64,000 nt of DNA from Rhyzopertha dominica (Eukaryota; Arthropoda; Insecta; Coleoptera; Bostrichidae), in the NCBI GenBank assembly GCA_025024175.1, contig QCXZ01000001.1, forward strand, positions 7,440,001-7,504,000, written 5' to 3'. Positions within the stretch are counted from its first letter, which is position 1, and the number at the start of each line of letters is the position of its first letter. A program made the translations under genes and the position numbers. Below the pieces are notes generated by a model that ran no database searches, was not told the origin of the DNA, and worked only from the letters and a program-made list of their open reading frames with translations. This document shows positions 1 to 12,724 of this stretch, in pieces.

Positions 1-81
1 ATTCAGGCTATAATTAACTTTCACTGTATAATTATTAAGCTTTCTAAGAAGGCTTTTACTAAAACTTTGGTTACTGTAGGC

Positions 82-1480
82 CAGTGGTTCCCAACCGCCG
101 TTCCGCGGAACGCTAGTGCTCCGCCAACTGCTTTCAGGTGTTCCGCGAGATATTTTCACAATATATTAAACAACTTGACATATATATCTACCGATATAAG
201 TGGAAAAGCTCAATTATTAGGATTTGTTAGGTTTGTTGATGAATTTTGATTTGATTGAATTTGTACAGATGGAGCTCCATCAATGATTGGTTCTATTAAA
301 GGATTCTGTAGTCTTGCTAAAACTAAAAATCCAAACATCATGTCCACGCATTGCTTTTTACATAGGAAACCTTTGGTTTCTAAAACCTTACTGACAAATC
401 GAAAATCGGTGTTAGAGTAAGTAGTGTCTGTGGTCAATTACATAGAACCAAAACCACTAAAAATTCGTGTGCTGAACCTGCGTATTTGGCAGACATTTTT
501 AACTACTTAAACAGCGTTAATACAAGTATTCGGGGAAGAAATGAAAATATTTTAACACCTACGGATGGCTTTCCAGAAAATGATTTCATTTTGGAAAAGT
601 TATATAACAGAAAAGTAACATATAGATATGTTTCTTTTACTTCAAAATGAAGCAACTACCGAAATCATACCAATCGTAACAGAACATCTGTGTTTATTAG
701 AGGAAAAAATGAAAAGTTATTTTCCTTCTCTTGATATCCAAAAATATTACTGGATACGAAATCCATTTTGTGAAGGTCTCACGTCTAGTAGGTAATGAAT
801 TGTCGTTACAAGAAGATGAAGATTTTACTTCTTTGTCATCCAATCGCACGCTAAAAATAAAGTTTGAAGAAGTAGCTCTTGAACATTTTTGGATTTTTGT
901 ACAGTGGGAGTATCCAGCCCTTTCTAAAAAAGGCACTTAGCACTTTGCTACTCTTTTTCTAAATTCCTATCTATGTATATGAGCTTGGGTTTTCGATACT
1001 GATCAATATAAAAACTAAAAAAGGGAAAGACTTACTGATATAGAAGAAGAAAGGAGAGTAGCTCTATCTCACATTTGACCAAATATTGAAGATATTTGCG
1101 GATGTCACTAAGCACAAATATCCCACTAAAATAAATCCATTTGTCAAATTTGATGCATGATCGAAATTTTCCGATGCAGACCACATCTTCAGGGTTCTGT
1201 CTTGCTCTGTACAGAGTACAAATGTCGGCATTTTCGCAAACACTAACACGGGATCCATCCGGACATCTCGATTATACGAGTACATCATATAAAAGTAAAT
1301 TTACTTAAACTTTATTTGTATTTTATACTTGTTTTATTTTAAATATTTATTTTCTGTCTTTTTACTTCACTGAAAATAATTGATTATAAATATATATGCA
1401 ACATCAATTAATGTAAACAAAGATGGTGTTCCGTTACTATCAAAGGTGTTCCGCCATCACAAAAGGGTTGGGAACCACTG
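82..1480 (+). mobile_element. Non-autonomous hAT element with 8-bp TSD
   Basis: The element starts CAGTGGTTCCCAAC and ends with its inverse, GTTGGGAACCACTG. It is flanked by a perfect 8-bp duplication, CTGTAGGC (74-81 and 1481-1488), as expected for hAT insertion. Inside are disconnected plus-strand remnants of a ZBED5/SCAND3-like hAT transposase: a block reading CTDGAPSMIGS near 265-300, a block reading PAYLADIF near 475-500, and a block with YYWIRNPF near 745-775. Stops and frameshifts separate the blocks and the N-terminal region is missing, so it cannot make its own transposase. Non-autonomous status is inferred from these breaks. Confidence 0.88.
265..1080 (+). pseudogene. hAT (ZBED5-like) transposase remnants
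   Basis: Three frames carry successive pieces of one RNase H-fold hAT transposase in family order: the CTDGAP segment with a THC-type motif following (about 265-420), an LADIFNYLN segment (about 475-640), and a PFCEGL/FWIFVQWEYP segment (about 650-940). A possible trace of the C-terminal region follows to about 1080. Each piece is broken by stops or frameshifts and no BED finger is visible. It lies wholly inside the hAT element at 82-1480. The family assignment rests on motif recall, not alignment. Confidence 0.7.
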
Positions 1481-1488
1481 CTGTAGGC

Positions 1489-2479
1489 TATAACTAACAT
1501 TATCTCCAATAACAGCAATTCTTTTGCAATTTTTCAGTTATCCGTTTCATTAGGATTAAATAATGGTCATTTGGGTACTGCCTACTCACACATTAACGTG
1601 ATGCTACCAAATACCTTTCAACAGCACGCTCATACATAAGAAACTGAGTCTTCCAACCAAAAGCCTTTTCTACCTCCAACCCCCACAATAAAATCACCTG
1701 CTTCCACAACAAAACCCATTCGTCCCCGTTTTATTTCCCTGCTGGAATTTCCGCTTGAGCCCGCCCCAGCTTGAAGACGTCTTATTTCTTCGTCCGAAGC
1801 GCAACCGGGGCATAATCCAGCATGCATTATTAACACCCAGCAGACAACAGGTGGAAGGATGCTGCGAGGGGAGGCCGTGAAAACAAAGCCGCGGCGATGA
1901 TTTATTCCCGCATCGATCCGCGTTACGCTGTCTAGGACGTACGGCAAGGACGAACAATGAGTGATGTACCGCCTCCGGGAAGCTTTTCTGGTTGCTGGGT
2001 GGTGCTTGAAATGAGTGAGATGTTTTCGGGGGTTGTTATGGCAGTCCGGATTAGTAGTACGAGCTTTGGAGTTTTTTTGTTCAGGAATCAATGGTTTCTG
2101 GGGTTAGTGTTTCATATTTCCGTATTTGACTTGGTTTGCGACTGAAAAATTTCGTAACCAGTGAAAGTTCAATTATTAGCCATCTCGTTTTATCAACAGA
2201 AGTTGAGTATCACTTTATTAAATATTTAGCTCATGAAAGTTCTCTTCTTCAAGGGTTCGCCATCCTATTTTGAATATTGATGTTTGGATGAAAATGACTG
2301 CTAAAATATAGCAATTTTTATTTGAGTGGTTAAAATTAAAAAACGCAAACTTAAGTTAGACTTAGCTGTTCTTATCTAAATAGAAATATGCAAATGTTAG
2401 AAGACACCGATGACATTTCTACAAGATACTTATTACAAAATAAAAATAAAATAAAAATTTCTTAACTACTGAAAATGAT
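1489..2479. other. No gene seen; GC-richer patch 1630-2000
   Basis: No convincing coding sequence. The part at about 1630-2000 is clearly GC-richer than its surroundings and open in several overlapping frames on both strands, which suggests composition rather than coding. It could be a conserved regulatory patch, but nothing in the sequence proves this. Confidence 0.4.
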
Positions 2480-2990
2480 GGTATACCTAGCTTTGAAAGT
2501 TACATTACTCTTATTTCTCCCCTGGAGCATCCTTTTGGCGCTTTTAAAAAGCTAGTATTCGCTGGCGACGAACTATGGAGAATACGATGGTTTACGAACA
2601 ATTCTATTTGTAATTCGTTAATCTAACCATCCTTTTTATCCACTTGTGACATTGAGGAGGTCTTGGTGAAACAGCACTTCCTTTTTTTTTGATATAAAGT
2701 CGTTTTATCTTGCTTTCTATATACACAGTCGATCTAATAATTCCATTGATAGTTTTATCTTTCTCAAGATGGTCGATGAACAGAATACCATACGCGGCCC
2801 AAAATACGGATGTCGTAACCTTGCTAACTGAATTTGCAGTTTTTTGGTCTTTCACCGGCTGTTGCCCACTCATGATGTAATTGTATCTAACGCATCTTCA
2901 CTTTACGGTCTTCCAAATCTGTTTTATAGCTTTTTTTAACAACTGCCGATTTTGGGCGACCACAGCATTCAGAATACTAGTCAATAGTAG
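2480..2990 (-). pseudogene. Decayed mariner transposase
   Basis: Read on the minus strand, this is a mariner (DD34D) transposase in pieces. A GRPKSAVV linker motif lies near 2955-2970 and a KVTTSVFWAAYGILFIDHLEK block near 2745-2820; the latter matches the family's usual GKVxASVFWDxxGILxIDYL. A piece with KKKCCFTKT follows (family: FHQDNAPxH), then SYSPVVASEY (family: YSPDLAPSDY). The region between the HTH linker and the block before SVFW is shortened by deletion, which removes the first catalytic Asp. Several frameshifts are present, so it is inactive. Terminal repeats could not be found. Confidence 0.78.
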
Positions 2991-5900
2991 TTGATGTATC
3001 TGGTGCAAAGTCTCCACAACGCCTATCGAGTCACTATTTGGCTTCAACAGTATTATTCCTAAGCTAAAACGCTTTGGGTTACTATCTTCCTCAATTCTCT
3101 TCTCTCCTACTTCTGGTGTAGAAAAAACCTAGGACTATCTTTTTTACATTGTTATCAATGATTTGCTTAGTACATTCAATTGTCAGAATTTAATGCTCTC
3201 GTAACATTTTAAAATGTCATGTTCTTTTAGGATTTCGTGTGTAAACCATAAAGTGTAAACAATGACATAACATCTGGATAATGGGGAAATAATCACAGGA
3301 AAATATATTTAAAATTATTGACTAAATTACGCGAACATATTTGGGAAAAAAGACGTGGGATGGTAGAACTGGTAGACCATCCTTTACGTTCACTTGACTT
3401 GGCTCTCTGTAACTACTGTCTTCTTCCAACAAGAAAATGTTTGTGGAAACTATATAGAAAGCTGGACAGAAAATTAGAAATATGAATTTTTTTAAAGACT
3501 TACTACAGGATTGATGTCTAAAGTGCATTCAGTTAGGAAGGGATTATATTGAGTAATAAAAAAGTTTCATTTAACAACGACTTATCAACACCCCCTCGTA
3601 TAATGTTACTCATATGCATTCAAAGTTACAATGTTGTGGAAATAGTATATTATCTCGTCATCCAGCAGTGAAATTGCATTTGTCTTAATAACCGGATAAA
3701 ATTGCTAAAAGGCGTAGATCGTAACTTGCAGCAAGTTGTATTTCTGTACATACAAGTTTTAATAGACGATATGATATTAATCTAATGAGCACTGTAGTTT
3801 AATGTAAGCCTGACAAACAATTAATCCTAATTTTCTAACAAATGTCTCAATTAAGTTACCTTTCGTGATGATAAATAAATTAGTTTTATGTAACGAAGAG
3901 TTAAATAATTTCAAACGTCACCCAATCCGTGTGCAAGTTAATCAGGAAAGTAANTAGCGAAAGACGAATACTTTGCTGTGCCCTTTAAAAACTCGCTTGC
4001 TTTTATTTCTTCAATTCAGAAAAGCCCTCAATACACCGGCGAGCGCACACAAGCAAAAAACCTGGCCGATCGAGTTGCCCGTTTTTTTGCTTTCAGCGTA
4101 AGCGTTTTTGCTCAAATTCCACGTGCTCAAGCTAAGAACACTTCAATAACACGTGCTAGTGATCAGTATTAGCGTAGGTGTTCACGTTGCTCGGCCGTCT
4201 AATATTAACGTGAATTTAAATATTTGTACTTGTGCGTTGAACGTGATTGCTTTTTTATGGATAACTCAATATCTAGTTTGATTGATATTAGAAGTTAGAT
4301 AGGAATGGAAGGTTTCGGTAGCGTGGTAAGTGCAAGACGAATGCGATAATTGCTTGATAATAAGAGTAATTGAAATCGTAGTGCTTAAATAAAAATCGCA
4401 TGTTTGTTGCATTAATGTGATTCGATGGGAGACGAAATTTGATAACAATAACATGAAAAAAGGCATTATTCTTTCTGTTTTTCAACATTCTCTGATGCCT
4501 CTTAATTTTTTTTGAAGCAGTGCTAATTACCTGCCTTTAATAATAAGTTAATATTGGTATATAGTAGACTAAACATAGTTTCCTAATTGCATAATTTTGT
4601 TTCAGGCAAGAAGATTACTGCTAGACGTTCCCGACAGTAACCGTTTAGGAGAGAATAATGTAAGTACTATACTTAAAAGGTGTTACCTGATAATAATGAT
4701 TGACGTTTTCATTTAGTAAATAAAACGTGGTAGAATTAACCAATTAACAATCAATCCTAATTGCAATTTTTTAAGCTTGTACTAGAACTTAGCCTTATAA
4801 CTAGTCACACAATAAAGTAATGTAAAATGATGAAGTCAATACTGGCTTTAGCGTAAAGGAACATAATGCGGTCCACAATCCACCGTTTGTCGAACTTTGA
4901 TACACATACGAATCATCAGCCTTGCAAACATAGATTGTGATTGCCAATAGATTTGCTTTATTTCTTCCATCGTTCCATCTGTTCTTATTTTGTTTTATCT
5001 TCGCAACCACTTTGTTAAATTTTTCGCTATTTTTGGCAGCGTAGCGAAATTAATGCTGTACTTTTAAGTTTTCATAGACTGCTGAAGTATTGCCATATCC
5101 AGTTAAAAAAGTGATTCTTGTCACTGAGATGTTTATGGTTTCTTTTTCGTTGAAATTCTCGTATTAGAACTTTGAGTATGTCTTCTTTCTACCTTTACAT
5201 GGCGTAAAAATGCCATTGGCACACTAACATGTGTTTTGAAATTAGTAACTAGCACGTCAGCAACCGTTTTCATAGGTAATACAAGTAATGAACCAGGAAA
5301 TAATCATTTTCCATATTTTTTGTTGACATACCTTTAATTCAATAACTGCACCAATTACCGAAGTTGGAACCTGTATGTAATGCTGAACTGTAAATTAATT
5401 TTTGATAAACATATCACTATCATCATTACCATTTCAATAAACATGCTTAAACTATATGAAATCCGTAGTATATAAAATTCAGAGTATAAAATATATTTCT
5501 TAAATTCGTACTGAACATGATGCCACTTGAAGATAAAAACATTTTTCTGCTTGGGGGCTTTGTGACTTGTTAGACCCCTTGCGTATTTATTTCTAAATTC
5601 ATTTGATGGCTAAATAGTTGCTTTTAAGTCCTTCTTGTCTAGATTTCTCAATTCCGATGGCTAACAAAAATTTTGGCATTTTTCCAAAATTCATTTTTAT
5701 TCAAACAATCAAGGTAGAATACAGAAATTCATGAGAATGCTGCAGTACTTTTTTCAGTTTCTTGGTTCAATTTTGGGTTATCTACACACATTTTCAAATA
5801 CTTGGTGTCGGTTTAGAAACTGAATACATACAGAAAGTATATTTAATTATTTATTCTTTGTCATCCATTTCGGTGTCCAACTGCAAGTTTCATTATTTCA

Positions 5901-8800
5901 TTCACCTAGTGAATGACTCCCCAAGAAAGGAGTGAGGTTTAAAAAACCGTGAAATTTGTCGGTCCAAGAAAACAGACTAATTAATAATAATTTTTTTCGT
6001 TCTGCTTCTTACTTTCTTGTTTAAAAGTTACTAATTCGGATGTTGATCAATAACTCGCACTTTAAAAGATTTGGTGAATAACCTTTAAACTTCGTATGTT
6101 AATAATATCGTAACGGTATATAACAAAAGATTACTATAAACTGATTGTTCCAAACATCCCTACAAAATCCTGTGTCGCGGTAATTACAAATGTGCAATTC
6201 GTGAAAGTAATAAGAAGTGAGTTGAAATTTGGTCTAAGATGTAGTGCTAATCGAGGAAACAATAATAATTAGTTTGAATAACAGCAGTAGAATGCGGGTT
6301 TGTCTTATAATGCTCAGTACCTACACAGCAGCTTATTTGCCACTTGCTTAATCGCTTTTAGCTTTTGTCGTCTATATATTATTTTTACACGATGGTATTT
6401 GATTATTTTATCAAAAAATTAAATAATTTACCGAAATCCAACATTCACCATAAAATATAAAATGCCTTCTATAATAATAATATTTTTTCAGTGCTAGCCT
6501 TAGTGGATGGTCTACTTGAAATCTCACTCTTTTTTTTTGTGTGAACCTATACCTAGTTAAATTATTGAGTCAACGATGTANTTAATTCAGCATGTTCCTG
6601 AAAGATACGAAATGCTGCCTTCGACGGAATATGACATTCCTGTAATTAATAGAAAATTTATTATTTACCTGCGCAGTAAAATTTCAAACGTACTATCGCA
6701 GAGCACTCCATTTCCTCATTTTGCTGCAACAGAATGCATACCCACTGCATATTTTCATCGTGCCCGTTCCTCGCTGAATATTTCGCTAGAAGAAGCCCGC
6801 TTTTATTAGTTAATTAATTAAACCGTCCTGCTACCCGGCAAAAACATTTTCGAACTTACCCCCGCCATAAATAAGGGTTACCAGAGTCGGCGCCGTTTTT
6901 GCTCTTCGCTGATTTTTGCCAGCTTGCACATTCGCCAACATACATTTTAGATTGCCCGCTTCGGGGAACCTGGATGAATTAGTAATTACAAAGTTTTGCG
7001 ATGGGGTTCCGGTGTGTTATGTATAACATCCAAAGGATCAACCGCGGCTCTGGCGGAAAGGCAAATGAAATGCGGAAATAAATTTTCAGGCTCTGGAGTG
7101 GGTTTGTGTGCATACGTTGCGAGGCGAATGGCGAACTTGCTTTTATACGGTTGCTTCTGACGAAAATTGTGTACAAAATTCGTTATACATAATATTTTCG
7201 TTCCTTCTGCAAGCATTTTAAATAATTTGACAAATAACTAGTATTTTTTGGACTAATATTTCCATATGTTGTTAGTCAGAAGATAAATTGTAATTATATA
7301 AAAGACCACTCAATAACCTGTATGACACCGTCTGTATCGACTTAGTTAAATTATTATTGTAATAGTGCTTACAGTTTGATAAAATTAAACACATTCTAAA
7401 CTACCACAAACAATATAAGGCTTTGGTGCTTTCAGAAAAACAGTATTTTATTGTTGAAGTCCAAATTAACAGCCGAGTAAATTGTTGAGTAAATTAAAAT
7501 CGTCAATGAAAATGTCACAGAAACAACTTTCCAATTCGACAAACGTAGAAAAAAGACTTGTTTACTAGATATAGACAAACTACTTGGTATAAAACTACAA
7601 ATTGTAGTAAAAATATTTATGTTTGTGTATTTTTGAATAGCATGTATTCGTAAATATAAATGGATTTTCAAGAAACTTATGAACCGAGTTTTCGTACATG
7701 AAAAGTTTGAATCGAATGTTTGCACTGTTGTATTATATTCTACCTATTATGAGCTCTGATACACTGCTGTTTAGATATGTATTGGCCATTTTCATCTCGC
7801 TAGGAAAGGAGATAAGTATCAGTAGACATTCTGAATTAACTTCAATATGTATAGATAGGGTGCTTCAAAGAATTTGAACAGACAGTACACAAGGAAAATT
7901 TGTTGATATATAATAAATTTCTTCTGCGATCTAATTTTACATATTCACCTATAAAATGAGGTAAAACAGAAATGTCAAACACCTATTTTAAGAAGGATAT
8001 CATTAAGATTACGCGTGTGTTATTTTCTTCTTGAATGTAAAAATTGTGGGCAACTTCTCACGTTTTAACCTGCGTTTTAAGCGCTACAAGTTTTAAACGT
8101 CTAATGTAATTTGAACTTTAAGGGTAATTTTTGGATGTCCTACATCCTTAAGAGCCTAGGGTATGTTGAGCCGAAACTCAAATTCCGTTAGGGACCGCCA
8201 CCGGTTATTTTCATCGAATTTCGTTCTACTAGTGGTTTAGACAAACCCCCAGATATTAGGGTCCACCCACCAAGACTACCTGCATTTATTGCGCTCACTT
8301 AGTTTGAGGCAATAAATTTGTGTGCCAGAGTGCCAGGGTGGATGTGCTATAACGGAGTATTTCTTGTTTGGGCACGATTTGTATCCTGCCGTTCAAAGAG
8401 CAGGCGGACTGAGTTTGTATAACTGAGATGTCCTTACTATTTTCTAACAAACGGTTACTGTGGTGACATGAGGTTAAAGCTCATATTGAGATGACGACGA
8501 TAGAATCTATGTAAAACGCCTAAAAAAGTCAACCTGTAAATGAATTGTTACTAGTATTGCATAAAAGATAACTAAAAATTGATATCTAATATACTCAAAG
8601 GTGAGACAGTTGGAACTGATATCAATTATAATTATCCAATGTTTTTGAAGAGTACGATAATTATACAAATTATTACATATCTGATTTTATTTTGGTTTAG
8701 CGAAATTCTTTTTGAAAACCCCCATTCATACTCGGATTTGCTTATATTTACAAGTGTTACTTATCTGTGTACAGGCATAGATTAACTTATTCATTTATGG
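2991..8800. other. AT-rich DNA without recognisable genes
   Basis: About 5.8 kb in which I see no coding region, RNA gene or bounded transposon. GC-richer islands occur at about 4020-4200 and 6830-7190. They contain short open frames on both strands, none with a family match. They may be regulatory or conserved noncoding sequence. Confidence 0.4.
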
Positions 8801-11390
8801 TACAGGGTGTCCAATTTTCGTTGTAATTACAGGGTATCTCGATAACTATTATTACTGAACAGTTGCGGTGTGTATATTACAATATAAAAACGGCGTTTGT
8901 ACAGTTCAACTAACAACAAAAAAGTAAGGCTTTTAGTTGAACCGTACAATCGTCATATTTATAATATCTTTTATTTTAAATCTGTCGGGAATTTTTAAAT
9001 AACCTAATATTCCCTCAGTTCTCAATACACCCTAAGGTATGCAGATACAAAAAAATGTAGATATTTTTGACAGATATTGTTATTTTGTACCCAAAATTTT
9101 TAAAGTGGCCACAGTCGCATCGCTATGATCGAAAATAGGTACCTACATATTTTCCTTATTAAGCAAATATATATTGTTAGGTTTATTTTCAATAGATCAG
9201 CTATTAACACAACTTTTTATATGCTTTAATAAAATCTTATTTTTCGTTAAAATGGATGCAAAATAATGTTTCTAAACAATAATTTTCATTATTTACATGG
9301 CATCCTTGACTGCTAACGATGGAATTGCATGCGCCATTTTACGGGTCTTAATTATACAAATAGGGACATATTCTTTTTAATAGATTTAAAATTATTGTTG
9401 AGATTATTTCGTTCATCTGTCAAATTTAAATTTTGGCAAATCACATTCGTAGTTACAGCTTAAAATCAGACGCCGATAACAGTGACTATTACAAATCGAA
9501 TATCAGAATCGACTATATTAATAACTACCTCAAATCAAGTACACTATTATGTCAAATAAATTAAAATGTCAGAGACAAAAAAATTCAGTCCATTCGGTAC
9601 GGTCTCTGATCAAAAGATCGACAATGTATTCTATAATGTTTCATTCAGGAAATAATCCCAACAGATGCAAATCAATCTTGATAAATCAGCGACTATTTAC
9701 ATTGTCTGAAATTTTCTCGACTGCAGTGCTCCAAAATTTAACTCGACCAAATTGGCATTAATAATCAAAGACAACAGCAGCAAATAGTCGACTATCTATC
9801 AAGCTCTTGTTATATTACTGTTGAATATATGCTATATGGTGTGTTCTCCTGTTCCATAACTTTTTGGTATAAACATAAAATCTGATTAAATCATTAAAAT
9901 GGAATAATAACAGGTCTTTCTGACCATGATAAAGCCAGGGCTGGGGCTACCAGACTTTTAATACACTGATCCTTGAGCCAAATAAACTGATATACCGAGA
10001 TGCATTCGCAATATTAAAAGTATACAAATATTTGATGCCGCTGAAAAGATTTGCAGTATTTCGTCCTTTCGGGGATAATCATCTACGATGTATTAGAAGT
10101 TTCTGGGAAGACAATAATTATTTCAGTTAGAAAAGGGTTGTATAGATAAGGTATACCTATACATTGTAGACAAGTAATAGCAATAACGATAAACATTAAA
10201 TAATTAATAACTATATAAAACTATATAATCAAATCCTCAAATTTTAAATTAAGTGCTTAAAAATGAAATTCTTGCTAAAAGACGTATTATCAACGTTCTG
10301 TGTTTTTTACTTTTATTAACAATTTAAAGCGCTTTATTCTTCGTATAGCGCCCAAATATTGCAATGTATTGAAGGGTGAAGTGCAATAAATCTTATCATT
10401 CACCAATGAGAGAACGCCTCGGATCAAGTTCTTTGCAGACCTCTCAGGATAGGACGAAATCTACTTTACGACAGGCAATTAGGTATTACTAAGGGCGGTT
10501 ACCTGTGTGGGGCGTGAAATTATGCATTTTCTTATGTTTTTTTTTGGATTTAAACTCCTACAATACTTTACATACAAAATTGATTTTACGTCTACACATT
10601 CTTGTGTTCAATTCCAAGGGCACTGAATTTTATTTTTTCCAAAATTTTATTGGTGAACCGAAATATACGCATATTAAGCAAATGCTAAAACAAAAGTCGC
10701 TTTTTAGCAAAATTTTTACGGAAAAGAGATTTGTATACAGAACAACATATCAAAAAATTGGAGCAGTGGCTTTAAAATTGGCTTTTCTGGACGCAAAATC
10801 GTTTTGCATGTAATATTATGAGCAACAACAATTTTAACAAAATTACACTTCGATAACAATATGCGAGCCGACGTTTAATGAAGATTGTTGCAAATGCAGC
10901 CAATTCTTAGGTAATATTGTAATTTATGGTGTAACATTTGGTTCATGACAATAGGAACAGAAGATTCCTGGGATTTTCTGTTCCCAAACTAATTTAGTGT
11001 TATTAAAATTAACTTCATTTTTAGATGATTATAATTTTAAACTTATACTCATCGGGAAAACGTTCTTACTTATTTTATTTTGTACAATCCTTGGAGGCTT
11101 CTTTCAGTTCTTATGTTTTTCTAGTTGATTTTAGAAAAGATACGCCAGAAAACGATTGTGAAATGAGATATTTTGTCTTTTGCCACATGGTCTGCGAAGC
11201 TGAAGGTTAAATCTTTTCCTGTTTGCTCAGACGTTGTATGAATATGACTTTTAATTGAAAATGGAAATAACAATAATCAAGACCAAGAACTATCAAGAGT
11301 ACATACCCAAAATGGAAGCAGCATTCGAGTTTCATAATAATAAATTCTTCCACTTAATCACTCCACAACACCACAACAAAACAAAAAGTT
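8801..11390. other. AT-rich DNA; possible decayed MITE at its start
   Basis: A TACAGGGTGT sequence at 8801 resembles the ends of TA-inserting elements. An inner inverted pair (TACAGTTCAACTAA near 8903 and TTAGTTGAACCGTA near 8934) suggests an old MITE of about 240 bp, but the far terminus is not clear. The rest of the stretch shows no gene. Confidence 0.25.
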
Positions 11391-11394
11391 CCAC

Positions 11395-11742
11395 AACTTT
11401 ACGCACAAAAACAAAACACGTCAAACTCCAGTAGCGAAAACGACATCGACCAGTCAAAACAAAGCAGCAATTGAAGCTGATCTCGCGCTGTGCTGCTGCT
11501 GCTGCTCGTTCGGGTACGTGATCTGACGCTATCTGTCACTATCAACACCGGTTTGCTCGTTATCGGACGTTTTACGGTCGAGATACAGGTGTTGGTACGT
11601 TCACTGGTGGGTAATTGGCAATGCATAATCGTGCTTGACTAGCGTTTTCACTACAAACGTGCACGGTGTTGTCGGTTTTGGAACGGAAATCCACTCAGTT
11701 CTGCCAGAATGGATCTGGGGGATTGGTCACAGGAACTGAACG
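11395..11742 (+). promoter_or_regulatory. GC-rich patch, possible promoter/5' leader
   Basis: This ~350-bp patch is markedly GC-richer than its surroundings and contains a short CTG run near 11490-11508. A TCAGT sequence, like the arthropod initiator, sits near 11696, just upstream of an ATG in reasonable context (GCCAGAATGG). No TATA box is obvious. It could equally be a conserved noncoding element. Confidence 0.22.
11709..11742 (+). CDS. Candidate first coding exon (11 codons + 1 nt)
   Basis: An ATG at 11709 opens MDLGDWSQELN and runs directly into a plausible splice donor (G|GTATGA, GT at 11743). The context is a GC-rich patch with an initiator-like TCAGT about 13 bases upstream. No downstream exon could be recognised, so the product is unknown. 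The open frame is too short to be informative by itself, and a chance ATG plus GT is quite possible. Confidence 0.18.
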
Positions 11743-12724
11743 GTATGAATACGCCATTAATTGAAGCATTCCATGGTACGAGGGAGGTATATAGGTCCAC
11801 TTTTTAAGGTCCCTCTCACTGTCTCAGTGCATCTGCTACTAGGACGTTCTGTTCTTGTGCCAAATATTCTGCACCTTACAGCTGCTCTTGTCTGTCTTCT
11901 GTCGTTTATCTTCTCCAGATCTGCTAATAATGGGATGCATTCTAGGCGTACTAGGATCCAGTGAAAGCTCCTATTCTTTTGTCTTATCTTACCACTTTCG
12001 ATTCTCTGGCTGTTGAGTGTTGATTCCAACTATTGTGCAACTAAAGTACTACCTTCCTATTCTTGTTAATAAGACGCAACTTTTCATTGTATTAATTCTG
12101 CCTTATAACTTTGTTCCGTAGTAAATTTTATAACATCCTTGAGAGACCTTGAGAGTATGACCTATCTTCACCTCATATGAATCTAACTTTTAATGATCCC
12201 AAAATATGACAGTCTCTTAGTAGTAAGTATGGACTTTTTAAATTATAATAACATTTATCTTTTGAATAATACCATAACAGTTAAAATAAGTTTTTCCATC
12301 ACCAGGAGAAGAGTAAGGGCATTACAATTACTTTTGGTATACAAAAAAAAAGATGTGTTGTCTATCTACAACACCTTTTTTCTCTGTATGATGATCCATG
12401 TTATCTCATTAATTTTTGGCAATGCAAATGCTCATTTACTGTTATAACTTTTCAAATTATTTATTATCACAACCAGTTTTTCACATAAATAAGGTTGATG
12501 TTGGCATCACTGAAAAAATTATGGTTAAAATGTGCCATATTTAAAAACATCGTTTGCTCGGATGCAATTTTTAACTGTAAAGTTACAAGTACATACGAAT
12601 TATTGACTTTAGTAATCTTCCGAACATTGATGGATATCGTATATTTTCATGGCACAGATCATCAAATAAACTTTTGTAATAAGTACTATTATCAATCTCC
12701 ACAGCGATGTCAGAAACTATTATA
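11743..12724. other. No supported gene
   Basis: The segment 11757-12029 is open in two minus-strand frames and moderately GC-rich, but neither translation matches a family I can name. The rest is AT-rich with no recognisable feature. Confidence 0.3.

Noticed and set aside
1630..2091. 153-codon minus-strand ORF in a GC-richer patch
   Set aside because: Several frames on both strands are open here, the translation is low in recognisable structure, and no splice or family evidence supports it.
8801..9035. Complete MITE with TACAGGGTGT ends
   Set aside because: The right end (CACCCTAA) does not match well enough and the arms align only in the centre.
10505..10813. 102-codon plus-strand ORF
   Set aside because: Composition is that of translated AT-rich DNA; no motif or family match.
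11757..12029. 90-codon minus-strand ORF, considered as a retrotransposon C-terminus or exon
   Set aside because: Two minus frames are open and neither matches a family convincingly.
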